A DNA stretch of 37,628 bases from Verrucomicrobiota bacterium (GCA_026397725.1 JAPLUI010000399.1:1-37628), one strand, 5' to 3'; shown: positions 23,346-32,259, numbered from the stretch's first letter. Made by a program: numbers and translations. Notes: generated by a model not told the origin, from the letters alone.

Positions 23346-24569
23346 TTAGAGATTGAGGATCTTCGGCACGGCGGGCGAGCGCAGGCGGTGGGACTCGGGG
23401 ACGCCGGAGCCTAGCAGGGGGCGGCAGTAGTTGTGGAAGTCGGCGGTCACGCCGTTGCCGGTGGCATTGATGAAGTTGTCGGGCATCTGGCGGGTTTTGC
23501 CAGCGACCCGTTCCAAGGGCACGAGGGCATAGTCCACGCCGTAGTCGAGCACGGGACGACGGATGACCACCGAGCCATCGACGTTGTCCCACATGGCGTA
23601 TTGGACGGCCTTTTCACCGACCTCGCGGGCCTCGTGGGCATCGCGGTCGGAGCGGCAACCCATGAAGCAGCGTTGCAGGTAGCCGAACGTATCGGCCCGG
23701 ACGCGCTTGAGCTTGAGTTCGCGCCGGATGGTATCCGTCAGCAGATCGCCGAGGGCACCGGTGCCGGAAAGTTGCACGTTGCCATGGTCGTCGCGCTCCG
23801 AGGTGAGCATCAGCTTGGTGATCATGGCCACGCCGCTGGCATCGGCGATGCCTTCCGAAACGGCGATGGTGCAGAGGCCATGCTCGGCGACGACCCGCTC
23901 CACGTCGGTTAGAAACCGGGTGATGTCGAAGGCACGCTCCGGCAGGTAGATCAGGTGGGGGCCGTCATCGAGGTGTTTTTGGGCGAGCGAGGAGGCGGCA
24001 GTGAGGAAGCCGGCATGGCGGCCCATGATGACGCCGATATAGACGCCACCGAGGGCGCGGTTGTCGAGATTGACGCCCATGAAGGCCTGAGCCACATAGC
24101 GGGCGGCGGACGGGAAGCCCGGGCAGTGGTCGTTTTCCGCCAGGTCGTTGTCGATGGTTTTGGGGATATGGATGGCGCGGAGTTCGTAGTTGGCGGCGTG
24201 GGCTTGCTCGTTGATGATGCGGACGGTGTCCGAGGAGTCGTTGCCGCCGATATAGAAGAAATAGCGGATGTCATGGGCTTGCATGACCTTGAACATGCGG
24301 GCGCAGTAGTCGTCATCGGGTTTGTCGCGGGTGGACAGCAGACCGGAGGACGGGGTGTCCGCCACCCGTTCAAGCTGGTGGGTGGTTTCGCGGGTGAGAT
24401 CGACGAAATCTTCCCGGGCGATGCCGCGGACGCCGTGGACGGCGCCGTAAATCGAGGTGACCTGGCTGAATTTGCGAGCTTCGAGGGTCACGCCGACCAG
24501 GCTGTGGTTGATGACGGGGGTGGGGCCGCCGCCCTGTGCGACGAGAACTTTGCCTTTCAAGGGGTTCAT
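23346..24569 (-). CDS. Phosphofructokinase, probably diphosphate-dependent
   Basis: A 407-residue group A phosphofructokinase that interconverts fructose 6-phosphate and fructose 1,6-bisphosphate in glycolysis. Motifs: LVAQGGGPTPVINHSL (nucleotide/diphosphate loop near residue 8), YIGGNDSSDT (about residue 105), HIPKTIDNDL (catalytic Asp in TIDND), and GVIMGRHAGFLTAAS. In this family GGDG marks ATP users and a bulkier residue after GG, as in GGND or GGDD here, marks diphosphate users, so PPi as donor is likely. I chose ATG 24569 because MNPLKGKVLVAQGGG is the usual N-terminus; upstream residues look random. It lies 129 bp downstream of, and on the same strand as, the dehydrogenase gene. Confidence 0.9.
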   Translation of the reverse strand: MNPLKGKVLVAQGGGPTPVINHSLVGVTLEARKFSQVTSIYGAVHGVRGIAREDFVDLTRETTHQLERVADTPSSGLLSTRDKPDDDYCARMFKVMQAHDIRYFFYIGGNDSSDTVRIINEQAHAANYELRAIHIPKTIDNDLAENDHCPGFPSAARYVAQAFMGVNLDNRALGGVYIGVIMGRHAGFLTAASSLAQKHLDDGPHLIYLPERAFDITRFLTDVERVVAEHGLCTIAVSEGIADASGVAMITKLMLTSERDDHGNVQLSGTGALGDLLTDTIRRELKLKRVRADTFGYLQRCFMGCRSDRDAHEAREVGEKAVQYAMWDNVDGSVVIRRPVLDYGVDYALVPLERVAGKTRQMPDNFINATGNGVTADFHNYCRPLLGSGVPESHRLRSPAVPKILNL

Positions 24570-24698
24570 GGGGCAGCGAGAATGAGCGATGGACGGCGGG
24601 ACGCAAGCGCGGAAACTGCGGAAATCGGGTTGGGGACCGAATGCCAAGCCTCACGGACAAGGTGACCCTGCCGGCCCGCGCCGGCGGCGCTCGCCGGT

Positions 24699-27266
24699 CT
24701 AACGCTTTGGCGGGGATGGGACGGCGGGTGGGGTGAGGGTGGTGGGCGCTTCGAGTTGATAGAGCCGGATGAGTTCCAGGGTGGCACTGCGGACGAAGCC
24801 GTCGAGGTGCAGGAGGCGCGGCAGTTCGGCGGTTAGCGCGGGTTTGATCTCGGCGGGATCGCGCTTTGCCAGCGGCCGCCAGTGGCCGGTGAGTTGATCG
24901 ACCGGCGGGGGCTCCACCCAGAGCGCCAGCAGGCGCAAGGTTTCCATTTGAATTTCAGGGGGGATGGTTGGCTCGCCTAACAATTTGATGAGGCGGGCGG
25001 CGTTCTCGGCGGTGCCCATGCGGAAGGCGTTGTGGATGAGTCGGCGCAGCATGAAAGGTTGCCAGGGGCGGGCGGCGAGGTCGTCGAGCAGCATGGCCAG
25101 TGAGATCCGGACCTCATCCAGCGAGAGATCGGTGACGGCACGGATGGCTTCGTCGGCGACTTTCGGATCGGGATCATGAATGAAGGTGGCGACTGCCGGG
25201 TCGTGCCTGCGGCGCAGAGCGACGGTGGCGGCGAGGCGGACGGCCGGGGACTCGTGACGTTCGAGGCCGGAGAGCATGAGTGAATTGCTTGCCATGTGCT
25301 GGAAGGCAAAGGCTCCGGCGTGGCGCAGGTAGGGGTCGCGGTTGTCGTTAGCCTTGAGAAAATCGCAGATGGCACTGTAGAAGCCCAGGGCCTTGAGTTT
25401 GCCGATGGCAATGGCGGCGAAGTATCTGACGCGCGGGGAGGTATCGAACAGCATGGCGGCCAGGGGTAGTCCTTCAGCGGTGATGAAGGTGGCCGGCCCG
25501 GGCACCTGGCGAGCACCCGTGACTTCGGGTGGCTTGACGAATTGGTTCGGGGCGTCGCCGAGGGCGCGGACAGCCTGGGCACGGACTTCGGCGTCCGGGT
25601 GCTTGAGCAGGCCAACGAGTTGCTGGGCGGCGGTGTGGCGGATCTTGAAGTCGGGGAGGTCGCCGAAGCCGGCAGGGTTGGCCACGGGCACCCCGGACCC
25701 GCGACGGGCGAGAATGCCGAGCCCCCAAATGCCGTGAAGGCGCTCCATGGCATCATCGGAGGCGCAGGCGGTGGCCAAGCGCTCGAGGGCGTCCGGCATG
25801 CGGGTGAGGGCGATTTGGGCGCGGAGGCGGATGCGGGAGTCGGGGTGCATGAGCAAGCGGGCCAGGTCGGCGGAGTCGCGGTGCGTGAAGCCCTCACGCA
25901 TGAGCTTGGCGGTGTCGGCGGCCTCGGCGGCGTGCCAGGTGTTGGTGCCGGCGTCGAGGGCATAGACCGGGTGGAGGCCGCACTCGGTGATGAAGAGGCG
26001 GCCGTCCCAGGAGTATGCCACAGCGGTGGCGGCCAGGCCGCGGAGGATCTGGCGGGAGTCGCGCAGTTGCATGCCCGCGCCGGCGGGTGCCATGGCAAAG
26101 GAGTCGAGGCCGGAGTGAGCGGCGTCGCGGCCCAGCTCGCAGAACAGGAAGCGCCCGGCTTCGGCTTCGAGGAAGCCGGTGCCGGGATGGCTGGTTAGGC
26201 CGCGCGGGGTGGCGGCGAGGTGGGCGGCCGGGGGCAACAGATAGGCGGGTTGGAGGTCATGCTGGAGTTCCCACATGTGCTCGTCCAGCCAGCGGGTGGG
26301 TGGCAACGCCGGCAGACCCAACTGGCGATAATGCTCGTGCATCGCCTGGTGCTCCATTTGCCAGCCGGAGTCACCACCCTCGGTGAGATAGATGATGCGG
26401 GTGGCATCGCCCTGGCCAGCGGCGCCATCCATGGTGAAGGCATTGCCGAAGGCATCAAAGGCGATGCCTGCGGGATCGCGCAGGCCGCTGTGGAAAACTT
26501 CAAATCCCGATCCGTCCGCCTCGAAGCGGAAGGCGCAACCTTCGCCGGGATATTGATAGGTCTGGCCAGCCTTGGTGGTGAGGTTCAGACCGCTGTCGCC
26601 GATGGTGCCGTAGAGGCGTCCGTCCGGGCCGAGGGTGAAGCCGCGCAGGTCTTGGCCGGCCGGGGAAAGCCGCACGCCGAAGCCATCTTGCAGAACCTTG
26701 CGCGAGTCGGCCACTCCGTCGTCATCGGTATCTCGGAGCAGCCAGAGCTTGGGCAAGCAGCCGACATAAACGCCATCTTGATCCGCCAGGACCCCGGTGG
26801 CCGCAGCGTCGAGCGGGTCGGTGAAACCATCGGCAAACACCCTGAAGTCTTCAAACACGCCATCGCCATCCGCATCCGCGAGCCGGCTCACCCGCGCCGT
26901 GTGGTCCGGCAGATAGGCCGGCGGGAGCTGGCCCTGCCATTTTTCCCGGAGGGCGAGCCGTGCGGAGGGTTGCCGGGCGGCGAGGTCGTCGAGGTACCAC
27001 GCGAGGTGCTTGGGGGCTGCCTCCACGTCATGGCTGCGGTGCCGGGATTCGGTGATGAGCATGCGGCCGGCGTCGTCGAAGGCGAGGGCGGTGGGGGCCC
27101 TGACGCCATGTTCCGGTGAGGTGGCGGCGAGCTTGAGGGTGGTGCCTGCGGGAATCTCGAGGGGGTCGTGGAACTCGGCCGCAACCGGTGCCGGGGCGGG
27201 TTGGGCCGCCGCCAGAGTCTTTCCTAACAAAAATGCGGCGAGTGACGGGAACAGCAATCGGATCAT
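24699..27266 (-). CDS. PVC-type membrane-bound dehydrogenase with HEAT repeats
   Basis: An 855-residue secreted protein with a signal peptide (LLFPSLAAFLLGKTLAAAQ). Residues ~35-440 form a beta-propeller of the PVC superfamily membrane-bound dehydrogenase domain (TIGR02604-like, related to PQQ-dependent sugar dehydrogenases): TALAFDDAGRMLITESRHR, ADADGDGVFEDFRVFADG, LRDTDDDGVADSRKVL, LRGFTLGPDGRLYGTIGDSG and LRDPAGIAFDAFGN. Residues ~465-800 are HEAT-like repeats (VRAQAVRALGDAPNQF; SPRVRYFAAIAIGKLKAL; SPAVRLAATVALRRRHD). The usual C-terminal cytochrome c domain (CxxCH) is missing, so electrons would need a separate acceptor. Such proteins are abundant in Planctomycetes and Verrucomicrobia; the substrate is unknown, probably a carbohydrate. 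Confidence 0.88.
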   Translation of the reverse strand: MIRLLFPSLAAFLLGKTLAAAQPAPAPVAAEFHDPLEIPAGTTLKLAATSPEHGVRAPTALAFDDAGRMLITESRHRSHDVEAAPKHLAWYLDDLAARQPSARLALREKWQGQLPPAYLPDHTARVSRLADADGDGVFEDFRVFADGFTDPLDAAATGVLADQDGVYVGCLPKLWLLRDTDDDGVADSRKVLQDGFGVRLSPAGQDLRGFTLGPDGRLYGTIGDSGLNLTTKAGQTYQYPGEGCAFRFEADGSGFEVFHSGLRDPAGIAFDAFGNAFTMDGAAGQGDATRIIYLTEGGDSGWQMEHQAMHEHYRQLGLPALPPTRWLDEHMWELQHDLQPAYLLPPAAHLAATPRGLTSHPGTGFLEAEAGRFLFCELGRDAAHSGLDSFAMAPAGAGMQLRDSRQILRGLAATAVAYSWDGRLFITECGLHPVYALDAGTNTWHAAEAADTAKLMREGFTHRDSADLARLLMHPDSRIRLRAQIALTRMPDALERLATACASDDAMERLHGIWGLGILARRGSGVPVANPAGFGDLPDFKIRHTAAQQLVGLLKHPDAEVRAQAVRALGDAPNQFVKPPEVTGARQVPGPATFITAEGLPLAAMLFDTSPRVRYFAAIAIGKLKALGFYSAICDFLKANDNRDPYLRHAGAFAFQHMASNSLMLSGLERHESPAVRLAATVALRRRHDPAVATFIHDPDPKVADEAIRAVTDLSLDEVRISLAMLLDDLAARPWQPFMLRRLIHNAFRMGTAENAARLIKLLGEPTIPPEIQMETLRLLALWVEPPPVDQLTGHWRPLAKRDPAEIKPALTAELPRLLHLDGFVRSATLELIRLYQLEAPTTLTPPAVPSPPKR

Positions 27267-27411
27267 GGAGTTTCAGGTGTTTGAAGGTCGGCGCGGACGG
27301 GTGAAAGCTATGCGCGGCAGCGACAAAAGACACGCGAATTTTCCGCCGGGGTGTTCTTATGGTGCGGCCGCCGCTGGACAAGCCGGGACAATTCCGCCAC
27401 AAGCTGCGGGC

Positions 27412-28392
27412 GTGATACGATTTTTCCGATCTGAGGCAGGTGCGGTGTTGCTGTGGGTGGCAGCGTCGTTGGTGCTTGCGGCGGGGCTCGCACCCTGGCT
27501 CTATCAGGGCGGGAAGGGCTTTGCGCAGCTGGCCCGGGAGCAGGACTTTGCGGGTCTTGCCGGGTGGCTTGGGTACGCTTGCCGGCGGGCTGATTTTGGG
27601 CGGTATTTCAATCGCGGTTTGTTGCTGGCAGCCCTGTTGTTGCTGCCGTTCCTGTTTCGCAGGCTGAGCAAGCTGCGGCAAGCGGGCGCTCACCTGCTGC
27701 CCCCCGGGGATGCGGTTTCCTGGCCAGCGGGCATGGTCCAGTACTTGATAGGATTGCTGTTGGCGGGCGGGGTGGTGTGGGGACTTGGCATGGTCTTGGA
27801 CGGGCTCGGTGAGTTCACCTCCAAGCCCTTGCTGCCGGGCGCCAAGCGGGTGTTGATCGGGGTGCTGATTCCGGCGGTGATGGTTTCAGTGGTGGAGGAA
27901 TGGCTGTTTCGCGGTCTGCTGCTCGGGCTCTGGTTGCGGGTTGCCCGGCCGCGTGCCGCATGCCTCGGCGTGTCGCTGGTGTTCGCCTTGCTGCACTTCC
28001 TTGCGCCACCGCCGGGAGTCGGCATGGCGGAGCCGTTTTCAGCGGTGGCGGGCTTTCGACAATTGGGAGGCATCCTGCTGCAGGTGGTCGAGCCGAGGTT
28101 TTTCGCGGCGAATTTCCTGACTCTGTTCGCGGTGGGAATGATTTTGGCATGGGTGCGTTTGCGAACCGGGCGGCTGTGGTGTTCGATGGGATTGCACTGC
28201 GGGTGGGTCATCGCGTTCAAAGCCTACAACCTCACCCATCTGAAAGCGTCTGATGGTCCGTTGAATTCCTGGTGGATCGGCGACGACCTGCGCTCCGGCC
28301 TGCTGCCGCTCGCCGCGCTGGTACTCACCGCCTGGCTCTCCCACCTGCTGCTCAAAACCACCGGCTACCAAGCGAAGGTCAGACCGGCATAA
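27412..28392 (+). CDS. CPBP (CAAX/Abi-like) intramembrane metalloprotease
   Basis: A 326-residue multi-pass membrane protein. The catalytic EExxxR motif is VVEEWLFRGLLLGLWLR (near residue 163); the second motif is SLVFALLHFLAP and the third GLHCGWVIAF, as in the CPBP family (Rce1-like). Hydrophobic segments occur at about 8-24, 66-82, 106-126, 146-160, 185-200, 235-252 and near the C-terminus. I prefer GTG 27412 (VIRFFRSEAGAVLLWVAASL) to ATG 27310, which would add 34 low-complexity residues. The 3' end overlaps the convergent TonB receptor gene by 28 bp. Confidence 0.87.
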   Translation: MIRFFRSEAGAVLLWVAASLVLAAGLAPWLYQGGKGFAQLAREQDFAGLAGWLGYACRRADFGRYFNRGLLLAALLLLPFLFRRLSKLRQAGAHLLPPGDAVSWPAGMVQYLIGLLLAGGVVWGLGMVLDGLGEFTSKPLLPGAKRVLIGVLIPAVMVSVVEEWLFRGLLLGLWLRVARPRAACLGVSLVFALLHFLAPPPGVGMAEPFSAVAGFRQLGGILLQVVEPRFFAANFLTLFAVGMILAWVRLRTGRLWCSMGLHCGWVIAFKAYNLTHLKASDGPLNSWWIGDDLRSGLLPLAALVLTAWLSHLLLKTTGYQAKVRPA

Positions 28393-30182
28393 GCCCCCGC
28401 GCCGGCACCTTGGACGGTGCTGCCACCAAAGCTGGCCAGCTCGTATTTCTCGTCCAGGGCGTTTTCAAGCCGGGCATGCAGCGTGAGCCTGTCGCTCACT
28501 TGATAGGAACCGTAGAGCCGCGCGACAGTATAGCCCGCCAGTTGGGTGCCGCCCCATGAGCGCTCGGACAGGTGGGTGGCACCAATCCCGAGGAGGGCCT
28601 TGGCAGTCGGTTTCCAATCCAGCGAGGCGGTGACCGCGTTGCGCGGTTGGTCGCTGAGGCTTTCGGTGAGGTAGGTCCAGGCGAGCCGGTAGTTCAGCAC
28701 GCTATCCAGCCAGGTGCCGCGCAGCCCGAGTTCGAGACCCTCGGTGGGAGAGTCGCCGGGGATATTGACGAAGGCGGACGATGAGTTGTAGTTGATCTGG
28801 TCGCTGATCTGGTTCCTGAACCAAGCGGTCTCCACGGTATGGTGGCTGCCGAGTTGTTGTTTGACGCCGAGATCCCAGCCGAGGCCGGATTCCGCGGTCA
28901 GTTCAGGGTTGCCGCCCCACTTGTCGAAGAGTTGCATGTAGGAGGGGGCCCGGAACGAGGTGCCGACGCTGCCGCGGAAGGTCGTGCCGGTGGCGGCGAG
29001 GGTGTAAATGGAACCGAAGCGCCAGGTGAGTTCGTCGCCCCAGGCATCGTAGTCTTCCCAGCGCAGGGAGGCGGTGGCGGTCAGATGCTCGAGGACGTCC
29101 CACTCGAGGGAACTGTGCGCGCCGTAGCGCTGGCCCGTTTGGTCGGGACTGTAGGTGCTTGCGTAGTTGTCCTGATGCGCGAACACGCCGGCCAGCAGCC
29201 GGAGATTCTCTGCGAGGGTGATTTCATGGTCGGTGGAGATGCTGCCGGCCCGCAGGTCGTAAAAGTAGCTGTTAGGGAAACCGGACCAGGTGTCGAGGTA
29301 GTTCTGGTCGTAGCACTCTTGATAGTAGCCGGCGTGGAAGCGGGCGGTCCAGCACCGGGAGATTTTGCCGACGGCGTAAAGGGTGGCCAGCGTGCTATCG
29401 ACGCGGCTTTCGCTGTGGGTGCTATACGCTGTGGCAGGATCCTGGCCGAATGAATCGAGGCCCCGGAAGGTGAGGCCCAGCGTCCACTCGGGATTGATTT
29501 TCCCTTCCACGCGGAGGGCGGCGTTGCCTTGGTCGAAATGATTGTTAGGGGCGTCGTTGTCGGTTTCCTGATAGCCGCCGGCCAGGTAGTAGGAGAGGTC
29601 TCCGGACTGGCCTTGATACGTGCCATAGGCGGCGAGCGAAGCGAAGGACCCGGCTTCGACGGTGGTCGATCCGCGGGGGGTGCCGGAGCCATGCGGCGTT
29701 TCGAGCCACAGCACCCCACCGATGGATTCGCCGCCGTAGATGGCACCTTGCGGACCGCGCAGGACCTCGATGCTGCCGACGTCATAGGTGTGCGCCCCAC
29801 CGAGAATCTGGCCGAGCGGATTGTTAGAGTCACTCAGGCGCATGCCGTCGATGACGATTTGGGCGTAGGGCGTGGTGGTTCCGCGGATGAACAGCGAGCC
29901 GACGGCCCCGGTTTGGCCGCTGGTGGAGGTGGCGATCACCCCGGGGGCTTCATTCAGGGCATCGCGCAGTTGCAGCAACCCGCGGGACTCCAAATCCGCC
30001 GGGTCCAGCACGGTCACTGCGGAAGTCACGGTGGAGGCGGCTTGCGGGATGCGCAGGGCCGAAACCACCAGCGGTGACAATTCATGCTCCACCTCGGCGG
30101 TGACGGCAAGCGGGAGCAGGAGGGCGGCAAGCGCCAGGGCACAACAACATTCGCCCCGGTGAGGCGGTTTCTCATGGTTCAT
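28365..30182 (-). CDS. TonB-dependent outer-membrane receptor, BtuB-like
   Basis: A 605-residue outer-membrane receptor. The signal peptide (CALALAALLLPLAVTAEV) is followed by a TonB-box-like ELSPLVVSALR. The plug domain (about 45-165) contains DLESRGLLQLRDALNEAPGV, SLFIRGTTTPYAQIVIDGM and IEVLRGPQGAIYGGESIGG. The 22-stranded barrel ends with an aromatic residue (GAYAGLTFAW). The last ~50 residues (ARLYGSYQVSDRLTLHARLE, then NALDEKYE) are typical of BtuB/FecA-type receptors. A cobalamin riboswitch in the leader makes vitamin B12 or another corrinoid the likely ligand. No btuF, btuC or btuD and no cobalamin synthesis genes are in the window. Confidence 0.92.
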   Translation of the reverse strand: MNHEKPPHRGECCCALALAALLLPLAVTAEVEHELSPLVVSALRIPQAASTVTSAVTVLDPADLESRGLLQLRDALNEAPGVIATSTSGQTGAVGSLFIRGTTTPYAQIVIDGMRLSDSNNPLGQILGGAHTYDVGSIEVLRGPQGAIYGGESIGGVLWLETPHGSGTPRGSTTVEAGSFASLAAYGTYQGQSGDLSYYLAGGYQETDNDAPNNHFDQGNAALRVEGKINPEWTLGLTFRGLDSFGQDPATAYSTHSESRVDSTLATLYAVGKISRCWTARFHAGYYQECYDQNYLDTWSGFPNSYFYDLRAGSISTDHEITLAENLRLLAGVFAHQDNYASTYSPDQTGQRYGAHSSLEWDVLEHLTATASLRWEDYDAWGDELTWRFGSIYTLAATGTTFRGSVGTSFRAPSYMQLFDKWGGNPELTAESGLGWDLGVKQQLGSHHTVETAWFRNQISDQINYNSSSAFVNIPGDSPTEGLELGLRGTWLDSVLNYRLAWTYLTESLSDQPRNAVTASLDWKPTAKALLGIGATHLSERSWGGTQLAGYTVARLYGSYQVSDRLTLHARLENALDEKYELASFGGSTVQGAGAGAYAGLTFAW

Positions 30183-30223
30183 TTGTTAGGATTCAATGGT
30201 CTGTAGATCGCAGACGGCTGAAA

Positions 30224-30450
30224 CTGACTCTCAGGCTGGTGCTCTGGCTGTTCTTGCTGCGATGCAACAAGAAATCACAGTGGCGATACCGCTCCGGAAT
30301 AGCCGCCATCCACACCGTGGTGGGCTTGGCGTCGGCACCGGATTCCCCATCGATTTCCTGCCCGTGCGACGGGCCTCCCGAGGAGTTCAACGGCTCTCCC
30401 GCTGACGACGATGAGCACACCGGGAAATCGTTCCCAGCACCAGCACCAAG
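30224..30450 (-). promoter_or_regulatory. Cobalamin (B12) riboswitch of the TonB receptor
   Basis: On the minus strand, between 30450 and 30224, the cobalamin aptamer elements occur in order. The 5' P1 arm is GCTGGTGCT (30444-30436), followed by GGGGAATCCGGTG (near 30349), an expanded side stem, TTCCGGAGCGG (near 30299) and CGCCACTGTGA (near 30285). A local hairpin CTTGTTGC/GCAGCAAG comes next. The B12 box AGCCAGAGCACCAGCC (30249-30234) matches the AGCCAGRAGACCTGCC consensus at 13 of 16 positions. The mismatches keep pairing with the 5' arm (GCTGGTGCT with AGCACCAGC), which supports a real structure. The gene starts about 40 nt downstream. Expected action is repression when cobalamin is bound. 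Confidence 0.82.
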
Positions 30451-30552
30451 CAATTGACGCGGAGCAATTGCGGCAAAATGGGGGATTGAGAAGGCAATCG
30501 TCACCGTCATCTGTGAGGGCAGGCAGGCGTCTTCGCCGGCGCGGTGCAGGTA

Positions 30553-30736
30553 TGGACTGCGGTGGGAAGCGCCGCGCCACACCGCTGTGGCTAAGTCCCG
30601 ACACTCGCTGCGGCCGATCAATCGTCCGGTTCGTCATCAAATAAGTATATGAATGGACGCGGCTGTGACAATTCTTTGTCTTATTTGATCATTGGAAGTT
30701 GGAAGTTGAATGTTGAATGTTGAAATCTTCGGCGTG
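30553..30736. repeat. Dispersed hairpin/heptad element, copy B
   Basis: Order here is a TGGACTGCGGTGGGAAG block, hairpin 1 (30576-30591), hairpin 2 (30612-30627, GGCCGATCAATCGTCC with one mismatch), then the core to 30736 with five heptads of the GTTGAAT type, ending CTTCGGCGTG. The 39 bp at 30553-30591 are repeated identically at 30844-30882. It lies between the TonB receptor leader and the carboxypeptidase gene, in a 980-bp gap. Confidence 0.88.
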
Positions 30737-30773
30737 AAGAATGGTGTAGCCGCAGCGCTCCCGGTTGAGCTAA

Positions 30774-30882
30774 AGCGGTGTGGCGGGCTGCGCCCTTCCC
30801 ACCGCACTCCATACTTTGGGCTCGCGCCTGGGCGGCTCAGGGATGGACTGCGGTGGGAAGCGCCGCGCCACACCGCTGTGGC
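30774..30882. repeat. Inverted pair of dispersed-element blocks
   Basis: 30774-30811 is the near reverse complement of 30844-30882; the shared part is TGGA-TGCGGTGGGAAG plus CCGCCACACCGCT-like sequence. The 32-bp spacer gives a long potential cruciform directly after copy B. The right arm holds a fourth hairpin 1 (30867-30882). Confidence 0.85.
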
Positions 30883-30897
30883 CATGGCCCGGCACGC

Positions 30898-31002
30898 TCA
30901 GGCCGACGCATGGTCCGGGCCCAACAGGTGTTCAAACCTTGCGCCAAGGATGGCGGTGCTCGGCAGGTGCTGATCGAGGGTCACGAGCTGGGCACGATTT
31001 GC
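30898..31002 (-). pseudogene. Possible PIN-domain toxin C-terminal relic
   Basis: The minus-strand frame ends with NRAQLVTLDQHLPSTAILG, then ARFEHLL and a stop. AxLVTxDxxhP...G followed by a hydrophobic end is the layout of VapC/PIN-domain C-termini. Nothing upstream in frame looks like the rest of a PIN domain, so this would be a truncated relic next to the repeat cluster. The match is short and from memory. Confidence 0.35.
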
Positions 31003-31161
31003 CACCGTCGGCCGCGAGATGCTCAAGGACACCAAATCCGAACCCGGGCAAGGTGATCGCTCCACCGGCATCCCCGCTTGGCTCACCCGGGCGGATGTTT
31101 GCCATGCGCCTGCTCGGCAAAGATGTTCACCTTTGGGGTTGAGTTGTGTTTGCAGACGCCT

Positions 31162-32148
31162 ATGATCCCGCCGTCCGCCCCAATGATCCACCCCATGCTT
31201 GTCCGCCTACTCGCGTTGCTGAGCGCCTTTGCTCCCGTTCTGCTCACCGCCCAGACGCCCGAATGCGTCATGGTCATGGAAGCCTATTCCGGCAAAATCC
31301 TCATTGCCACGAACTCCTCCGTCAAACGACCCGTCGCCAGCCTCACCAAAATGGCCACCGCCATCGTCGCCGTGGACTGGGCCACTGCCACGGCTTCAGA
31401 CCTCAGCCAATTCGTCATCACTGCTCCCCAGACCGTCGCCTTGGTCGGCGGCCCCAATCCGATGTCCCTGCAACCCGGCGACTCGCTCACCCTGCGTGAT
31501 GCCCTGTACTCCGCCCTCCTCGGCTCGGACAACCACGCCGCACTCACCATCGCCGACAACATCGGCCGCCAACTCCTCGCCAAGCGCGGCAAGAACGGTG
31601 ACCCGGTGGCGGCATTCGTCGCCGAGATGAACAAGCTCACCAAGCTCATCGGCATGACCCAGACGAGATTTGTCAATCCCCACGGCCTTGAACGACCCGG
31701 GGCGCAGGGCTACTCCACCGCTGCCGACATGGCCCGGCTTTCCGTTTTCGCGATGCGGCGCAACGCCATCAATTTCATCGTCCGCCAAAAGGACCGCCAA
31801 ATCAGCGTCACCGGTGCCACCGGAATGCGCGGCTATCGCATCCGCAACCTGCACGAACTGATCGGTGAAGAAGGCATCCTCGGCATCAAGACCGGTACCA
31901 CGGCTGCCGCCGGTCCCTGCCTGGCCACCTGCATGGACCGCCAGCCGCTGGTCCGCACCAGGCCCGATGGCTCCAAGGGTGCCACCCCCCGGCGCCTGAT
32001 CGTGGTCGTCCTCAACAGCCCCGACCGTTTCGGCCGCAGCCGCAAGTTGCTTCAGCAAGGCTGGGCGATCTACGACGACTGGCTCGCCGCCGGTGCTCCC
32101 GTCAAGGATCCCCAGCGCGAAATCCTCGACCTCCCCAAGGCAAATTGA
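31162..32148 (+). CDS. D-alanyl-D-alanine carboxypeptidase (peptidase S11)
   Basis: A penicillin-binding-protein-type serine hydrolase of about 328 residues that trims the terminal D-Ala of peptidoglycan side chains in the periplasm. The active-site motifs are in order: SLTKMATA (SxxK, near residue 60), LLGSDNHAALTIAD (SDN-type, SxN), and GIKTGTTAAAG (KTG). The N-terminus carries a signal peptide (MLVRLLALLSAFAPVLLTAQ, starting at 31195). ATGs at 31162, 31183 and 31195 are all in frame and none has a good Shine-Dalgarno site; I give the longest reasonable one. The C-terminal beta domain of classical PBP5 is lacking, so the length fits the short DacF/S11 type. Confidence 0.9.
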   Translation: MIPPSAPMIHPMLVRLLALLSAFAPVLLTAQTPECVMVMEAYSGKILIATNSSVKRPVASLTKMATAIVAVDWATATASDLSQFVITAPQTVALVGGPNPMSLQPGDSLTLRDALYSALLGSDNHAALTIADNIGRQLLAKRGKNGDPVAAFVAEMNKLTKLIGMTQTRFVNPHGLERPGAQGYSTAADMARLSVFAMRRNAINFIVRQKDRQISVTGATGMRGYRIRNLHELIGEEGILGIKTGTTAAAGPCLATCMDRQPLVRTRPDGSKGATPRRLIVVVLNSPDRFGRSRKLLQQGWAIYDDWLAAGAPVKDPQREILDLPKAN

Positions 32149-32259
32149 AATGCCGAAATTGGCAAGTCACGAAACCCGAGTTTCTTAGCATCCCCGACCC
32201 AAGTCCAAGCCTTCCTGCCCTTACCCAATCTTCCTGCCAGGCAATCCTCGCTCCCCCTC

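Noticed and set aside
28365..28392. Overlap of CPBP and TonB receptor genes as a sign of error
   Set aside because: The genes converge and both C-termini look normal (aromatic end of the barrel), so a 28-bp tail overlap is acceptable.
30193..30885. Small minus-strand frames containing ATAVWRGASHRSP
   Set aside because: They recur wherever hairpin 1 of the dispersed element occurs (also near 36560) and are the translated element, not genes; one also overlaps the riboswitch.
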